The notes beneath the pieces were generated by a model. That model had not been told where the DNA came from. It made no database searches and saw only the letters and a program-made list of their open reading frames with translations. Source: a virus. From it: a stretch of DNA of 64,000 nucleotides. How positions within the stretch are numbered: the first letter of the stretch is position 1; every line of letters begins with the position of its first letter. The translations under genes were made by a program, and so were the position numbers. This document shows positions 40,482 to 48,773 of the stretch, one piece after another. Location: positions 1 to 64,000 of the IMG/VR virus record IMGVR_UViG_3300025098_000012, one strand, 5' to 3'.

Positions 40482-41160
40482 ATCTTCTCATCAACTCTCT
40501 TGAGTTTTTTAACTCATTGTTTTGAGTTCTTACATGACAAGAATGAGCAAACGAGGTTACGAGTCCGAAATCTAAACAGCCACTCTCTTTACAGAGAAAA
40601 TCACAGAGATCAACGAGTGCCATATAGTCTGCGTATCCAGACTTAGATACAGCTTGGCTTCTAAAGTTAGCTGTTAAGTTAAGTTTCCCACCTCTAGGTT
40701 TCAAGTCGATTGTCAGTAAGCAAGGCAAACCGCCCATTACTTTTTTACCATCCGATTGAGGATCATACACACCAATAACGATTGTTTTAGCTTGCTTGTT
40801 CTCTCTTAGTCTCTTGATCGCCTGCTCGATTTGATTAAATCCACCGTTCCAAGAAATCATGCGACCCCAATAACTATTTGTCCATTTCCCCTCTTTGTTC
40901 TGTTTATACTCCAACATTTGTGGGAACAACATATTCGGTTCTGGCTTCACAAATGTAACAGACTTAGCGTAGTCGATACGCTCATCTCCAAAGATGCCTC
41001 TGAACTCCCGATCAAATACAGGACAAACATCGGATGATTTGATCTCGATACCCATGTTCAAGATCTCATAAAGACCACCCATATTCATGCCTTTGTCAAG
41101 AATGTCTTGAGTCGCTTTGACCCATGCTTCTGCACAGTTATTTGCTGTTATATGGTACAT
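40453..41160 (-). CDS. Thymidylate-synthase/dNMP hydroxymethylase homologue (235 aa)
   Basis: The TS core is recognisable: GLPCLLTIDLKPRGGKLNLT around the catalytic Cys147, then FRSQAVSKSGYADYMALVDL, where RS (167-168) is the phosphate-binding pair. SYWGR (~96-100) matches the TS Tyr-Gly region. The usual LGLPFN block that reads the pyrimidine is replaced by SKSGYADYM, so specificity (dUMP, dCMP or another) is altered. The protein is shorter than TS (264+ aa). It overlaps the PP-loop gene and follows the methyltransferases by 3 bp. A hydroxymethylase that seeds base hypermodification is the most economical reading. Confidence 0.8.
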   Translation of the reverse strand: MYHITANNCAEAWVKATQDILDKGMNMGGLYEILNMGIEIKSSDVCPVFDREFRGIFGDERIDYAKSVTFVKPEPNMLFPQMLEYKQNKEGKWTNSYWGRMISWNGGFNQIEQAIKRLRENKQAKTIVIGVYDPQSDGKKVMGGLPCLLTIDLKPRGGKLNLTANFRSQAVSKSGYADYMALVDLCDFLCKESGCLDFGLVTSFAHSCHVRTQNNELKNSRELMRRYDTHMGTRL

Positions 41161-41163
41161 ATC

Positions 41164-42369
41164 TTATACTCCAAAGTAGCTATCTTGAGTCCACTTAGGT
41201 TCGGGGGCTGAACCCTTACTCCAAATGAAAATCGGCTCACAGAATACATCCATCTTGGATAGCTCATCATTTAATGAGTGATGGTTTCCTGGTCTCTTTG
41301 CCATACGATAACCAATCACTCCCTCATAGTTTGCCCCTAATGAATTCATATACTCGATCATGGGCTGACACACTCGGATGTTTCCTCTTACTTTATCGGA
41401 GATGTTTACGCATATCCTCCCTCCCTCTTCTAAGCAATCCCAACATTGCTTGAGGGTTGGGTAAAGAAACCCATTCAGCCAATCGTCAGTCTCTGGATAA
41501 CGCTTCCATGATTGAGTCTCTTCTTGACTATATTTCTCGGTGTCGAAATAAGGTGGACTCGTGAAAACGAAGTCTACTTTAACATCGGACAGGTCAGCAT
41601 CTTCGGCAGGTGAACAGATGAACCTAGTGGTCTTACTCGTAGAACAATAATCAGCGATCTTCTGATAAGGTTCATGTAACTTTGTGTTAGGGTCGAGTCC
41701 TACATAGGACTCGGCATCAGAAGCGAGGAATCCAACTAATCTATCGCCCCATCCCATAGAGAAATCCAATACTCTTTTAGCTCCGAAGAAGTTATACATA
41801 GCCTTAGCTAAAGTAGGTTTGAACTGTGCAGGGATATAACCAGACATACCGATAGCGTTTACAAGTATCTTGCTGTTCACACCTTTTGACGGATCATACA
41901 ATGTCCATAAAGGTCTAAGGAACGCTCTCTTTTTGGACTTGAGGTTAGTTCGTGTCCATTGTCTCATTGCACTTGGGAACTGCTTATGGTCTACCTCTAA
42001 ACGCATAGGTTCACTATATTGATTAGAGACTTTGAGTCCTTTGTTATTAGGTGCGAAGTAAAGATACTTACCTTTGTAAGTATGGTCTTCGTCTAACTGA
42101 CATCGAGGCAATCCCCAAGCACCCGATTGAGGGATCATGTAATCGGACTGAACCTCCAACCAATCTTTCTTGATCTCTTGTGGTGTGTACTTAGTGAGGG
42201 GGTAAGGTAAATCTTCAATCTTTGCAGACAGATAATCAGTGATCTCATCTCTGCTAAAGCTATCTACCATTTCTAACCACTGATGGGGTGGGATAAAGAT
42301 TTCATCCCCTTTCAAAACCTCATACTCTTCTAGGTTATCTTTTTTGGTTTTTTCATAGTCAAAGAACAT
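41164..42369 (-). CDS. SPPY-type methyltransferase, cassette copy A (401 aa)
   Basis: Motif I LDFSMGWGDRLVGF (~201-214) and catalytic FTSPPYFDTEKYS (~269-281) define the enzyme class. The sequence is roughly three quarters identical by eye to the 401-aa product upstream, with the same length. Differences are spread through the N-terminal domain (for example SAMRQWTRTNLKSKKRAF against SAMTQWTRIGMKGDKRYF-like text), the likely recognition region. The leader CTTGAAAGGATTTAAGT is shared with the upstream copy, so the duplication included the ribosome site. It ends 3 bp before the TS-like gene. Confidence 0.85.
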   Translation of the reverse strand: MFFDYEKTKKDNLEEYEVLKGDEIFIPPHQWLEMVDSFSRDEITDYLSAKIEDLPYPLTKYTPQEIKKDWLEVQSDYMIPQSGAWGLPRCQLDEDHTYKGKYLYFAPNNKGLKVSNQYSEPMRLEVDHKQFPSAMRQWTRTNLKSKKRAFLRPLWTLYDPSKGVNSKILVNAIGMSGYIPAQFKPTLAKAMYNFFGAKRVLDFSMGWGDRLVGFLASDAESYVGLDPNTKLHEPYQKIADYCSTSKTTRFICSPAEDADLSDVKVDFVFTSPPYFDTEKYSQEETQSWKRYPETDDWLNGFLYPTLKQCWDCLEEGGRICVNISDKVRGNIRVCQPMIEYMNSLGANYEGVIGYRMAKRPGNHHSLNDELSKMDVFCEPIFIWSKGSAPEPKWTQDSYFGV

Positions 42370-42402
42370 ACTTAAATCCTTTCAAGATACTTACTTATAA
42401 GA

Positions 42403-43608
42403 TTATATCTTAAAGTAAGTATCTTGAGTCCATTTAGGTTCGGGAGCTGAACCCTTACTCCAAATGAAAATCGGTTCGCAAAACACATTTACCTTAGACA
42501 GATCCTCGTTCAATGAGTGATGGTTTCCTGGTCTCTTCGACATCCTATAACCAATCACTCCCTCGTAAGTAGCACCTAATGACTCCATGTATTCAATCAT
42601 GGGTTGGCATACTCGTATATCACCATAAACCTTGTCTGATATATTGACGCAGATCCGTCCTCCGTCTTCTAATACCTCCCAACATTTTTTAAGAGTCGGG
42701 TAAAGAAATCCATTGAGCCAGTCATCTGTTTTGGGGTATCTCTTCCAACTCTGAGTATCTTCTTGGCTATACTTCTCGGTATCAAAGTAAGGAGGGCTTG
42801 TGAAGATAAAGTCTACTTTAACATCAGTTAGGTCTGCATCCTCAGCTGGAGAACAAATGAACTTAGTTTCTTTGTTTGCATTACAGTACGAATCTATTTG
42901 TCCATAAGGTTCATGGAGCTTAGTGTTAGGGTCGAGTCCTACATAGGACTCAGCGTCAGAAGCCAGAAACCCTACGAGCCTATCGCCCCACCCCATTGAG
43001 AAATCTAAGACCTTCTTTGCACCGAAGAAGTTATACATAGCTTTAGCTAGTGTTGGTTTGAACTGTGCAGGTATGTAATAAGCCATATTTATAGCGTTAA
43101 AGAGCATTTTCCTATTAACCCCTTTAGACCTGTCGTATAGGGTGAAAAAGGGTCTAAGGAAGTATCTCTTATCGCCTTTCATCCCTATACGAGTCCATTG
43201 AGTCATAGCACATTTGTACTCTCGATGATCTACTAATACTCTTGCGAACTCGGTGAACTGATTAGAGACTTTGAGTCCTTTGTTATTAGGTGCAAAGTAA
43301 AGATGCCTACCTTTATAAGTATGGTCACCATCTAACTGACATCGAGGCAATCCCCACTCTCCTGTGATTAGAGGCATATAGTCCGACTGAGTATCTAGCC
43401 AATCACGATGCACTTCTTGAGGAGTATATTTAGTATATGGGAATGGCAGTCCTTCAATCTTGCTTGATAGGTAAGTGATGATCTCATCACGAGTAAACTT
43501 ATCAAGCATCTCTGACCACTGATGAGGGGGTATGAAGATCTCTTGTCCTCTTACGACATCATATTCCTCTATGTCTTCTTTGGGTTTCTTTTCATAATCA
43601 AAAAACAT
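42403..43608 (-). CDS. SPPY-type methyltransferase, cassette copy B (401 aa)
   Basis: Same architecture as copy A: N-terminal domain ~1-195 with NKGLKVSNQF and AQFKPTLAKAMYNFFGAK, motif I LDFSMGWGDRL, YVGLDPN, catalytic FTSPPYFDTEKYS and a conserved C-terminal FCEPIFIWSKGSAPEPKW. It differs from copy A mainly in the N-terminal domain. The 33-bp spacer after it and the spacer before it are near repeats (ACTTATAAGATTATA is shared), marking the boundaries of tandem duplication. Two close copies retained intact suggest either dosage need or different targets. Confidence 0.85.
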   Translation of the reverse strand: MFFDYEKKPKEDIEEYDVVRGQEIFIPPHQWSEMLDKFTRDEIITYLSSKIEGLPFPYTKYTPQEVHRDWLDTQSDYMPLITGEWGLPRCQLDGDHTYKGRHLYFAPNNKGLKVSNQFTEFARVLVDHREYKCAMTQWTRIGMKGDKRYFLRPFFTLYDRSKGVNRKMLFNAINMAYYIPAQFKPTLAKAMYNFFGAKKVLDFSMGWGDRLVGFLASDAESYVGLDPNTKLHEPYGQIDSYCNANKETKFICSPAEDADLTDVKVDFIFTSPPYFDTEKYSQEDTQSWKRYPKTDDWLNGFLYPTLKKCWEVLEDGGRICVNISDKVYGDIRVCQPMIEYMESLGATYEGVIGYRMSKRPGNHHSLNEDLSKVNVFCEPIFIWSKGSAPEPKWTQDTYFKI

Positions 43609-43637
43609 ACTTAAATCCTTTCAAGACACTTATAAGA

Positions 43638-43923
43638 TTATACTCCAAAGTAAGTATCTTGAGTCCATTTAGGTTCGGATGGGTTAGAACCTTTATACCA
43701 AACAAAGATCGGTTCGCAAAACACGCACCCTCCAACAACCCCTTGATTTTCCTGGTCTCTTTTTCGTCCTGTATCCGATAACTCCCTCATATGATTTCTT
43801 TCCTTGTGTATTGATCTAGGATAGAATCCCACAGGTCAGACGGTATTGAGAACTCGTTGTTCTCATTTAATAGCTTTATCTCCTTGAGGGGTGGGAGTTT
43901 AGGCTTTTCGATTTCAAAAACAT
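43638..43923 (-). pseudogene. Collapsed fourth copy of the SPPY methyltransferase
   Basis: The ATG at 43923 overlaps the helicase stop (TAATG). After one frame change within a T-run, the reading gives FEIEKPKLPPLKE and then IPSDLWDSILDQYTRKEII. This aligns with the first ~45 residues of the intact copies (IPPHQWSEMLDKFTRDEII). At about 43788-43795 it jumps directly to the C-terminal part, YEGVIGYR and KKRPG, losing ~300 codons. A second frame change then leads to VFCEPIFVWYKG and KWTQDTYFGV, ending at 43638. So it is an internally deleted, frameshifted gene remnant. Confidence 0.8.
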
Positions 43924-45449
43924 TACAGATCCATCAGAGCATCTAAAGGATCATCAAACACTTCGGTCTTTTTGTTCTTATTCTTGTAGGTGGTGTTCGT
44001 TTGGAACTGCAAAGGCATATTTAGAACACGACCATAGGGCCAGACGATTTGAGCGTCAAACTCCTCAAAAGGTGCTTGATCACGAGACTTGAGGCATTGG
44101 TATTTAACCATGCTGTTCTCACGCTTATCGTCACCATACCAACTTGAGATAACCACATCTGCTGAACGCTCTGCTTCATTGGCATAACTCAAGTGGGTAA
44201 GGTTGTATGACCCACCATTCTTCTCAGCCGACTTAAAACCCTCACGACTGATTTGGAATAGGCAGAGAACAGGAATGCCCTCACCCCGATTGAAGCCAAG
44301 AGCTGTCTTTTTAAGATCACGAATGACCTCATTAAGACGATCTGTAGTTGAGGCTACCCATTTACGAGGTGAAACGAGTAAGGCATGGTCTACAACCATC
44401 ATCTTGAATGGGGTTTTTTGATAAAGTAGCTCGGAACGAGTACGGATGTTCTCAACAGTAAAATCAAGCACATCTGGATCAGCTACCTCGATATGGATTG
44501 ACCCATAAACCCCATTTTTCATATTGTCATCAAGATCTTTGACAACCTCTTTCATGTATGCAACTTCGTCTACACTTAACAGACCCTTTTTGATCTTATC
44601 GGGATCTATCCCTGCGTCTGTTTGCCCTTGTTGAATACCTAGAGCAATACGCTTCTCTCGGAACTTGGGGTGCATGGAATGATACACATAGATAATGCGT
44701 CTACATTGAGGGTAGTGCATTTCAAGAGAGAAATATAGAGTGCTTGTGCCACCATAAACTGCTTGGTTGTAAACCCAGTTAAGTGATGAAGTAGACTTAA
44801 GGTGTCCTGTAAACGCCGCCATGATGTAAAGCTCTTTACGCTTAAATCCACCAATAGCATTATCAATGATCTGTAATCCTGTCTGTGGTCTTATATCTGT
44901 GGAGGCATTTTTGGTGCGTTCATATTCTTCCCAAAAGTCAGACCCATCACCTAAGATTTCTCCCCCGATACGAGAGCCGAATGTTGGTGTGTTGATCTTA
45001 GCGATCTCATTTAAGAGGAAGTTCCCTGCATCTCTTGACCCCTTAAGGATCTTCTTTTGTCTACCCTCTTTGACTTCTAGTCCTGTACGAGCGATAACCT
45101 TAGCGTCTGCCATAACGGACGCTAGTTGAGTCATGCGTCCTTCCTCTACTCGCCTTTCAATGAGCGATACAAAGTCTCCACGATAAGAGACAGGACGGTT
45201 AGCGATCTGTTGGATACGATCAGCTTCATCAAATGATTGGTTTTCTTCAAAGTGTTCACGAACAGATTGTTGTGATGGTAAATGTCCATGTTTGAGGGTG
45301 AAGTCCTCAACATACTCAAACACATTGATCTCGGCAGGTAGGTCAAAGCGTAAGACCGACTCTTTAAGAGCACAATAGTTTTGGAACATGAGCTTGGGGT
45401 CATCCCCTCTAGGCTCATCTGGAAGTACGCTTCGTAATATATCACTCAT
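43923..45449 (-). CDS. DnaB-like replicative helicase (508 aa)
   Basis: The RecA-type core starts with TGLQIIDNAIGGFKRKELYI, then a Walker A-like AAFTGHLKST (~211-220), the DnaB-typical YFSLEM (~239-244), Walker B MMVVDHALLV and a late block QISREGFKSAEKNGG with NEAERSADVV. This order is that of DnaB/gp41 helicases that unwind the fork. The Walker A is unusual: the second Gly before Lys is replaced (GHLKS), though G-x-x-K-S/T is kept. The N-terminal ~170 residues are helical. The start overlaps the loader gene by four bases and the stop overlaps the degenerate methyltransferase. Confidence 0.85.
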   Translation of the reverse strand: MSDILRSVLPDEPRGDDPKLMFQNYCALKESVLRFDLPAEINVFEYVEDFTLKHGHLPSQQSVREHFEENQSFDEADRIQQIANRPVSYRGDFVSLIERRVEEGRMTQLASVMADAKVIARTGLEVKEGRQKKILKGSRDAGNFLLNEIAKINTPTFGSRIGGEILGDGSDFWEEYERTKNASTDIRPQTGLQIIDNAIGGFKRKELYIMAAFTGHLKSTSSLNWVYNQAVYGGTSTLYFSLEMHYPQCRRIIYVYHSMHPKFREKRIALGIQQGQTDAGIDPDKIKKGLLSVDEVAYMKEVVKDLDDNMKNGVYGSIHIEVADPDVLDFTVENIRTRSELLYQKTPFKMMVVDHALLVSPRKWVASTTDRLNEVIRDLKKTALGFNRGEGIPVLCLFQISREGFKSAEKNGGSYNLTHLSYANEAERSADVVISSWYGDDKRENSMVKYQCLKSRDQAPFEEFDAQIVWPYGRVLNMPLQFQTNTTYKNKNKKTEVFDDPLDALMDL

Positions 45450-46150
45450 AGTTTAACTCGCTTGTGTGAACCCATATTGGACACGCTTTTCTTAGTTGAT
45501 CGAGATGGTGAACGACTTGAAGAAGTCTTTTCATTGAGGTTTATACGATCCCAAGGATGAATAGTGTCCTCTAAAAGACGACTCCACGCAATATGCCCTT
45601 CTTCAAGAGGCTTGTCTGGATCAATGATCAACCAAGTAGGTTTCTTGAGGTGTTCTCGGATCTCGATAGTCTCGGTCACAACCTCAGACATAGCCGCGTT
45701 TCGTGCGACTTTCGTACCAAGCCGAATGACCATCAGATAAGGAGCTTCAGCAAGATCATCTAAAGAATATACCTTCAAATCTCGCTGAAAATCGGGATCG
45801 GCAATGTCTTTGCCTTGAATCATCATAGACCCAAGCCAAGCTGACATCAGCGTGTGATCTCCAATGACCTTAACGAACAGGTTTGGGTTTCTCACATTGC
45901 CTAGTGCTGATCTAAGATGTAGCCTTAGTTGATCTGTCGTAGCTGTGATGACAAGGTTCTTAGAAATCTTACCGTTAAGCATAGAACGCTTGCGTATCGG
46001 GGCAACGCTTAGATGCGTCCATGCTCTCTCAGCTTGCTCATCAATCGCTTTATCAATAACGCAATCGCATTGGACGGCTTGTGGCATACCCATGTGTCCG
46101 TTATCGGTTTGGGTATAACCTAAGCCACCACATTTTTTACATTCACTCAT
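45446..46150 (-). CDS. Probable helicase loader/primosomal protein with zinc motif (234 aa)
   Basis: The N-terminus CKKCGGLGYTQ ... QCDC (~4-30) is the Cys-rich knuckle seen in DnaC/DnaI-like loaders. The body has AAA+-like strands (LFVKVIGDHTLMSAWLGSMM, TWLIIDPDKPLEEG), but no intact Walker A lysine is visible, so nucleotide binding is doubtful. The C-terminus is basic (RSPSRSTKKSVS). It is coupled by an ATGA overlap to the DnaB-like helicase, the expected partner. AGGAGGT lies 12 bases upstream. Assignment rests on the knuckle and context. Confidence 0.6.
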   Translation of the reverse strand: MSECKKCGGLGYTQTDNGHMGMPQAVQCDCVIDKAIDEQAERAWTHLSVAPIRKRSMLNGKISKNLVITATTDQLRLHLRSALGNVRNPNLFVKVIGDHTLMSAWLGSMMIQGKDIADPDFQRDLKVYSLDDLAEAPYLMVIRLGTKVARNAAMSEVVTETIEIREHLKKPTWLIIDPDKPLEEGHIAWSRLLEDTIHPWDRINLNEKTSSSRSPSRSTKKSVSNMGSHKRVKL

Positions 46151-46249
46151 AGTCTTGCTGACCTCCTTTGGTTATTCCATTATATGAATGAGGGGTCAAC
46201 AAGATACAGATTAGTATAAACAGACCAAGAAAAACCACAGGAGTAAATT

Positions 46250-47125
46250 ATGATCAAGTCGCCTCTTAATTACATTGGAGGGAAATCAAAGCTGTTAACT
46301 CAAATCGTACCCAGATTCCCTACTCAAGTTGATACCTTTGTAGACCTCTTCGCAGGAGGGTGTACTGTAGGCTTAAATGTTCGCTCAAATAAAACTATCT
46401 TCAATGATAATCTAACTTACTTGATAGACCTATATCGGAAGCTACAAGATTTAAGTGCCGAAGAGGTTTTTGAACACATAAATGGAAGGATTGACACTTT
46501 AGGTCTTTCTAAAACGAATGAGACTGGATACATCGCCTTAAGGTCTGAGTACAATGCAAACAAAAATCCGTTAGACTTGTTTGTTCTAGTGGCATACTCA
46601 TTCAACCATCAAATTAGGTTCAACAATAGCCATCAGTTCAACTTGCCTTTTGGTAAAGACAGAAGCCACTTCAATAAAACAATGAAGAGAAACCTTCGCT
46701 CGTTCTTAACGAGAATTAAAGAGATGGACTGCACATTTTCAAATGTCTCTTTTGAGGACTTTGATTTCTCGGATCTGACTAAGGAGGATCTTGTTTACTG
46801 CGATCCTCCTTACTTGATCTCTACTGGAAGTTATAATGATGGAAAGCGTGGCTTTAAAGGATGGGGGAATACAGAAGAGGAATGTCTACTAGACTTGCTC
46901 GACAGTTTAAATGAGAGAGAGGTACGCTTTGCTTTATCTAATGTCGTGGAACATAAGGGAGAAGAAAACAATCTCCTCAAAGATTGGGTTGGGGATAGAG
47001 GGTACAACCTCTACCCTCTTAACTTTGACTACAAAAACAGCTCATATCAAGGTTCTTCAGAAGGTGAGACTAAGGAAGTGCTTATAACTAACTACCCAAC
47101 GAACTATTCTCTTTTGTTTTTTTGA
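46250..47125 (+). CDS. dam: Dam-type (D12 class) DNA adenine methyltransferase (291 aa)
   Basis: NYIGGKSKLL (~7-16) and DLFAGGCTVG (~32-41) form the SAM-binding start, and YCDPPYL (~183-189) is the N6-adenine catalytic loop. SFNHQIRFNNSHQFNLPFGK is the Dam-typical recognition region. This is the D12/DpnM class that methylates adenine, often in GATC. The gene is the only rightward one between two leftward replication blocks, with CAGGAG upstream and a TATAAACA box at 46215. The independent orientation suggests later acquisition. It is distinct from the three SPPY methyltransferases nearby. Confidence 0.92.
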   Translation: MIKSPLNYIGGKSKLLTQIVPRFPTQVDTFVDLFAGGCTVGLNVRSNKTIFNDNLTYLIDLYRKLQDLSAEEVFEHINGRIDTLGLSKTNETGYIALRSEYNANKNPLDLFVLVAYSFNHQIRFNNSHQFNLPFGKDRSHFNKTMKRNLRSFLTRIKEMDCTFSNVSFEDFDFSDLTKEDLVYCDPPYLISTGSYNDGKRGFKGWGNTEEECLLDLLDSLNEREVRFALSNVVEHKGEENNLLKDWVGDRGYNLYPLNFDYKNSSYQGSSEGETKEVLITNYPTNYSLLFF

Positions 47126-47128
47126 TGC

Positions 47129-48730
47129 TTACTTAACTTTTATAATGTCTCGTGCGTCATCGAGCAGACCATCAAACAGATCAGCGATTTCAGACTGACC
47201 CACCTCAAGAACAGCATCATCTTCTCCGTCCTCTTTAAGACGCTTACCTAAGACAGCTTCAATGAGGTTCATCTTAGCCTTTAGGGTTTTCATTACCCTC
47301 TCGTCAATCGTCTTAGGAGCACAGATATGGTAGCTATAGACTTTATCGTGAATAGACCCAATACGGATCATGCGACCAATAATCTGTAAGTAATCACCTG
47401 CTGACCAAGGAGTGTCGAAAAAGATAACAGCCTTAGCAAGTTGGAGGTTTACACCTTCGGCAGCCGCCATTGTGATGAGGCAAACCTTAGTGTCGCTCTC
47501 AGCATCTTGGAAAGCCTTCTGACTCTCAAGACGCTGTTCGCCCGACTCAGCTCCTGTGATACGACAAGTCTTGACCTTCTTGCTCTCGATTTCTGCTTCG
47601 AGGATGTCTACCATACCCCTAAAGCGAGAGAAGATGATGACCTTTTCACCCTCAAGCTCATTCTCTAAAAGGTCAAGCAAGGTGTCGAGCTTACCAGAGT
47701 CTCCATCACAGTCAATCAATGCAGGGTGGTTTACGATTTGTTGACAAACGGTGACTGCTGTCAGTTTCGTTACTTCACGCTCCATGACCTCGCCTGTTTC
47801 GGGGTCGAGATACTCAAGTAAACCTTCAAGAGCTTCTGCGTATTTGTTCTTTTGAGGCTTAGATAGCTCGCAGTTTACAACCTTTGTTGTAAGAGGGGGC
47901 AACTCCTGTGCAACCTCATGCTTAGGGCGACCTAAGAAATAAGGGTCGATGTGTTCCCTAAACGCTTCGATGTCTCGCTTACGGTGTCCGACTACGATTT
48001 GAATTCGCCTACGAGAACCAGGGATGGGTTGATCTCTAGTGATGCAATACTCACGCATAAAGTGAGTCTTTGTAGAAAACAGATGGGGAACAGTCACCTT
48101 ATAGATCGCCCATGCTTCCATAAGTCGGTTCTTAATGATGGTCGCTGATAAAGACCACACACGCTCTGCTGAACCTGCGAGATGTTTACAGACTTGGTGG
48201 ACTTGAGAGCGATCATTCTTGAAGGCTGTCGCTTCATCAAAGATCATCACATGACCTGTGATGTCTTGGAGGTGTTGGAAATCTTGGACTGCTGTCCGAT
48301 AACCCATAATGAGAGCTTTAGGGCCTTCATAAGCCTTGAACTCATTGTGGATTTTCTCACGCTTCTTCTTTGTGCCTAGACACTTAAAGACCTTAACCCC
48401 TGTGGTGAACTTATCGAACTCGGACTCCCACTGACCTACAGCCGACTTGGTAGTACAGATAAGAGCAGGTATATCGGGTCGTTTATCCCATAAGTAAGAG
48501 AGCGTAGCGATGGTTTGTAAAGTCTTACCTAGACCTGTATCATCACCAAGTACAAAGCGAGGCATAGCGAGTAAGTGCAATACACCTTGTATCTGATACT
48601 GTCTTAGCTGAAGCTCTGCCCCATTAGAGAGATGAGTGTTGAGTATCTTACAGGCAGGTGGAGTCAGATCGTCTTTGACTCTGATCTCTCTGAGCTTTTC
48701 AATCGTAGCGAGTAGTTTCTTGTTGTCCAT
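47129..48730 (-). CDS. SNF2-family DEAD-like helicase/ATPase (533 aa)
   Basis: ATG 48730 is used because AAAGGAGG precedes it; the frame extends to a TTG without support. Motif I is GDDTGLGKT (~62-70), motif II DEAT (~165-168), motif III SLSATI, and motif VI QIIGRMIRIG near residue 465. RQYQIQGVLHLL before motif I is the SNF2 Q-motif-like text. These ATPases translocate on duplex DNA. Phage members help recombination, replication restart or remodelling of DNA-bound proteins. It is followed by a 3-bp gap and the convergent Dam gene. Confidence 0.9.
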   Translation of the reverse strand: MDNKKLLATIEKLREIRVKDDLTPPACKILNTHLSNGAELQLRQYQIQGVLHLLAMPRFVLGDDTGLGKTLQTIATLSYLWDKRPDIPALICTTKSAVGQWESEFDKFTTGVKVFKCLGTKKKREKIHNEFKAYEGPKALIMGYRTAVQDFQHLQDITGHVMIFDEATAFKNDRSQVHQVCKHLAGSAERVWSLSATIIKNRLMEAWAIYKVTVPHLFSTKTHFMREYCITRDQPIPGSRRRIQIVVGHRKRDIEAFREHIDPYFLGRPKHEVAQELPPLTTKVVNCELSKPQKNKYAEALEGLLEYLDPETGEVMEREVTKLTAVTVCQQIVNHPALIDCDGDSGKLDTLLDLLENELEGEKVIIFSRFRGMVDILEAEIESKKVKTCRITGAESGEQRLESQKAFQDAESDTKVCLITMAAAEGVNLQLAKAVIFFDTPWSAGDYLQIIGRMIRIGSIHDKVYSYHICAPKTIDERVMKTLKAKMNLIEAVLGKRLKEDGEDDAVLEVGQSEIADLFDGLLDDARDIIKVK

Positions 48731-48773
48731 ATGAGTACACCCCTCCTTTGGGTGTGGAATGTACTTATATGAT

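Noticed and set aside
42370-42402. Spacer repeats between methyltransferase genes as a possible CRISPR-like or att repeat
   Set aside because: They are simply duplicated leaders carrying the ribosome site, explained by tandem gene duplication.
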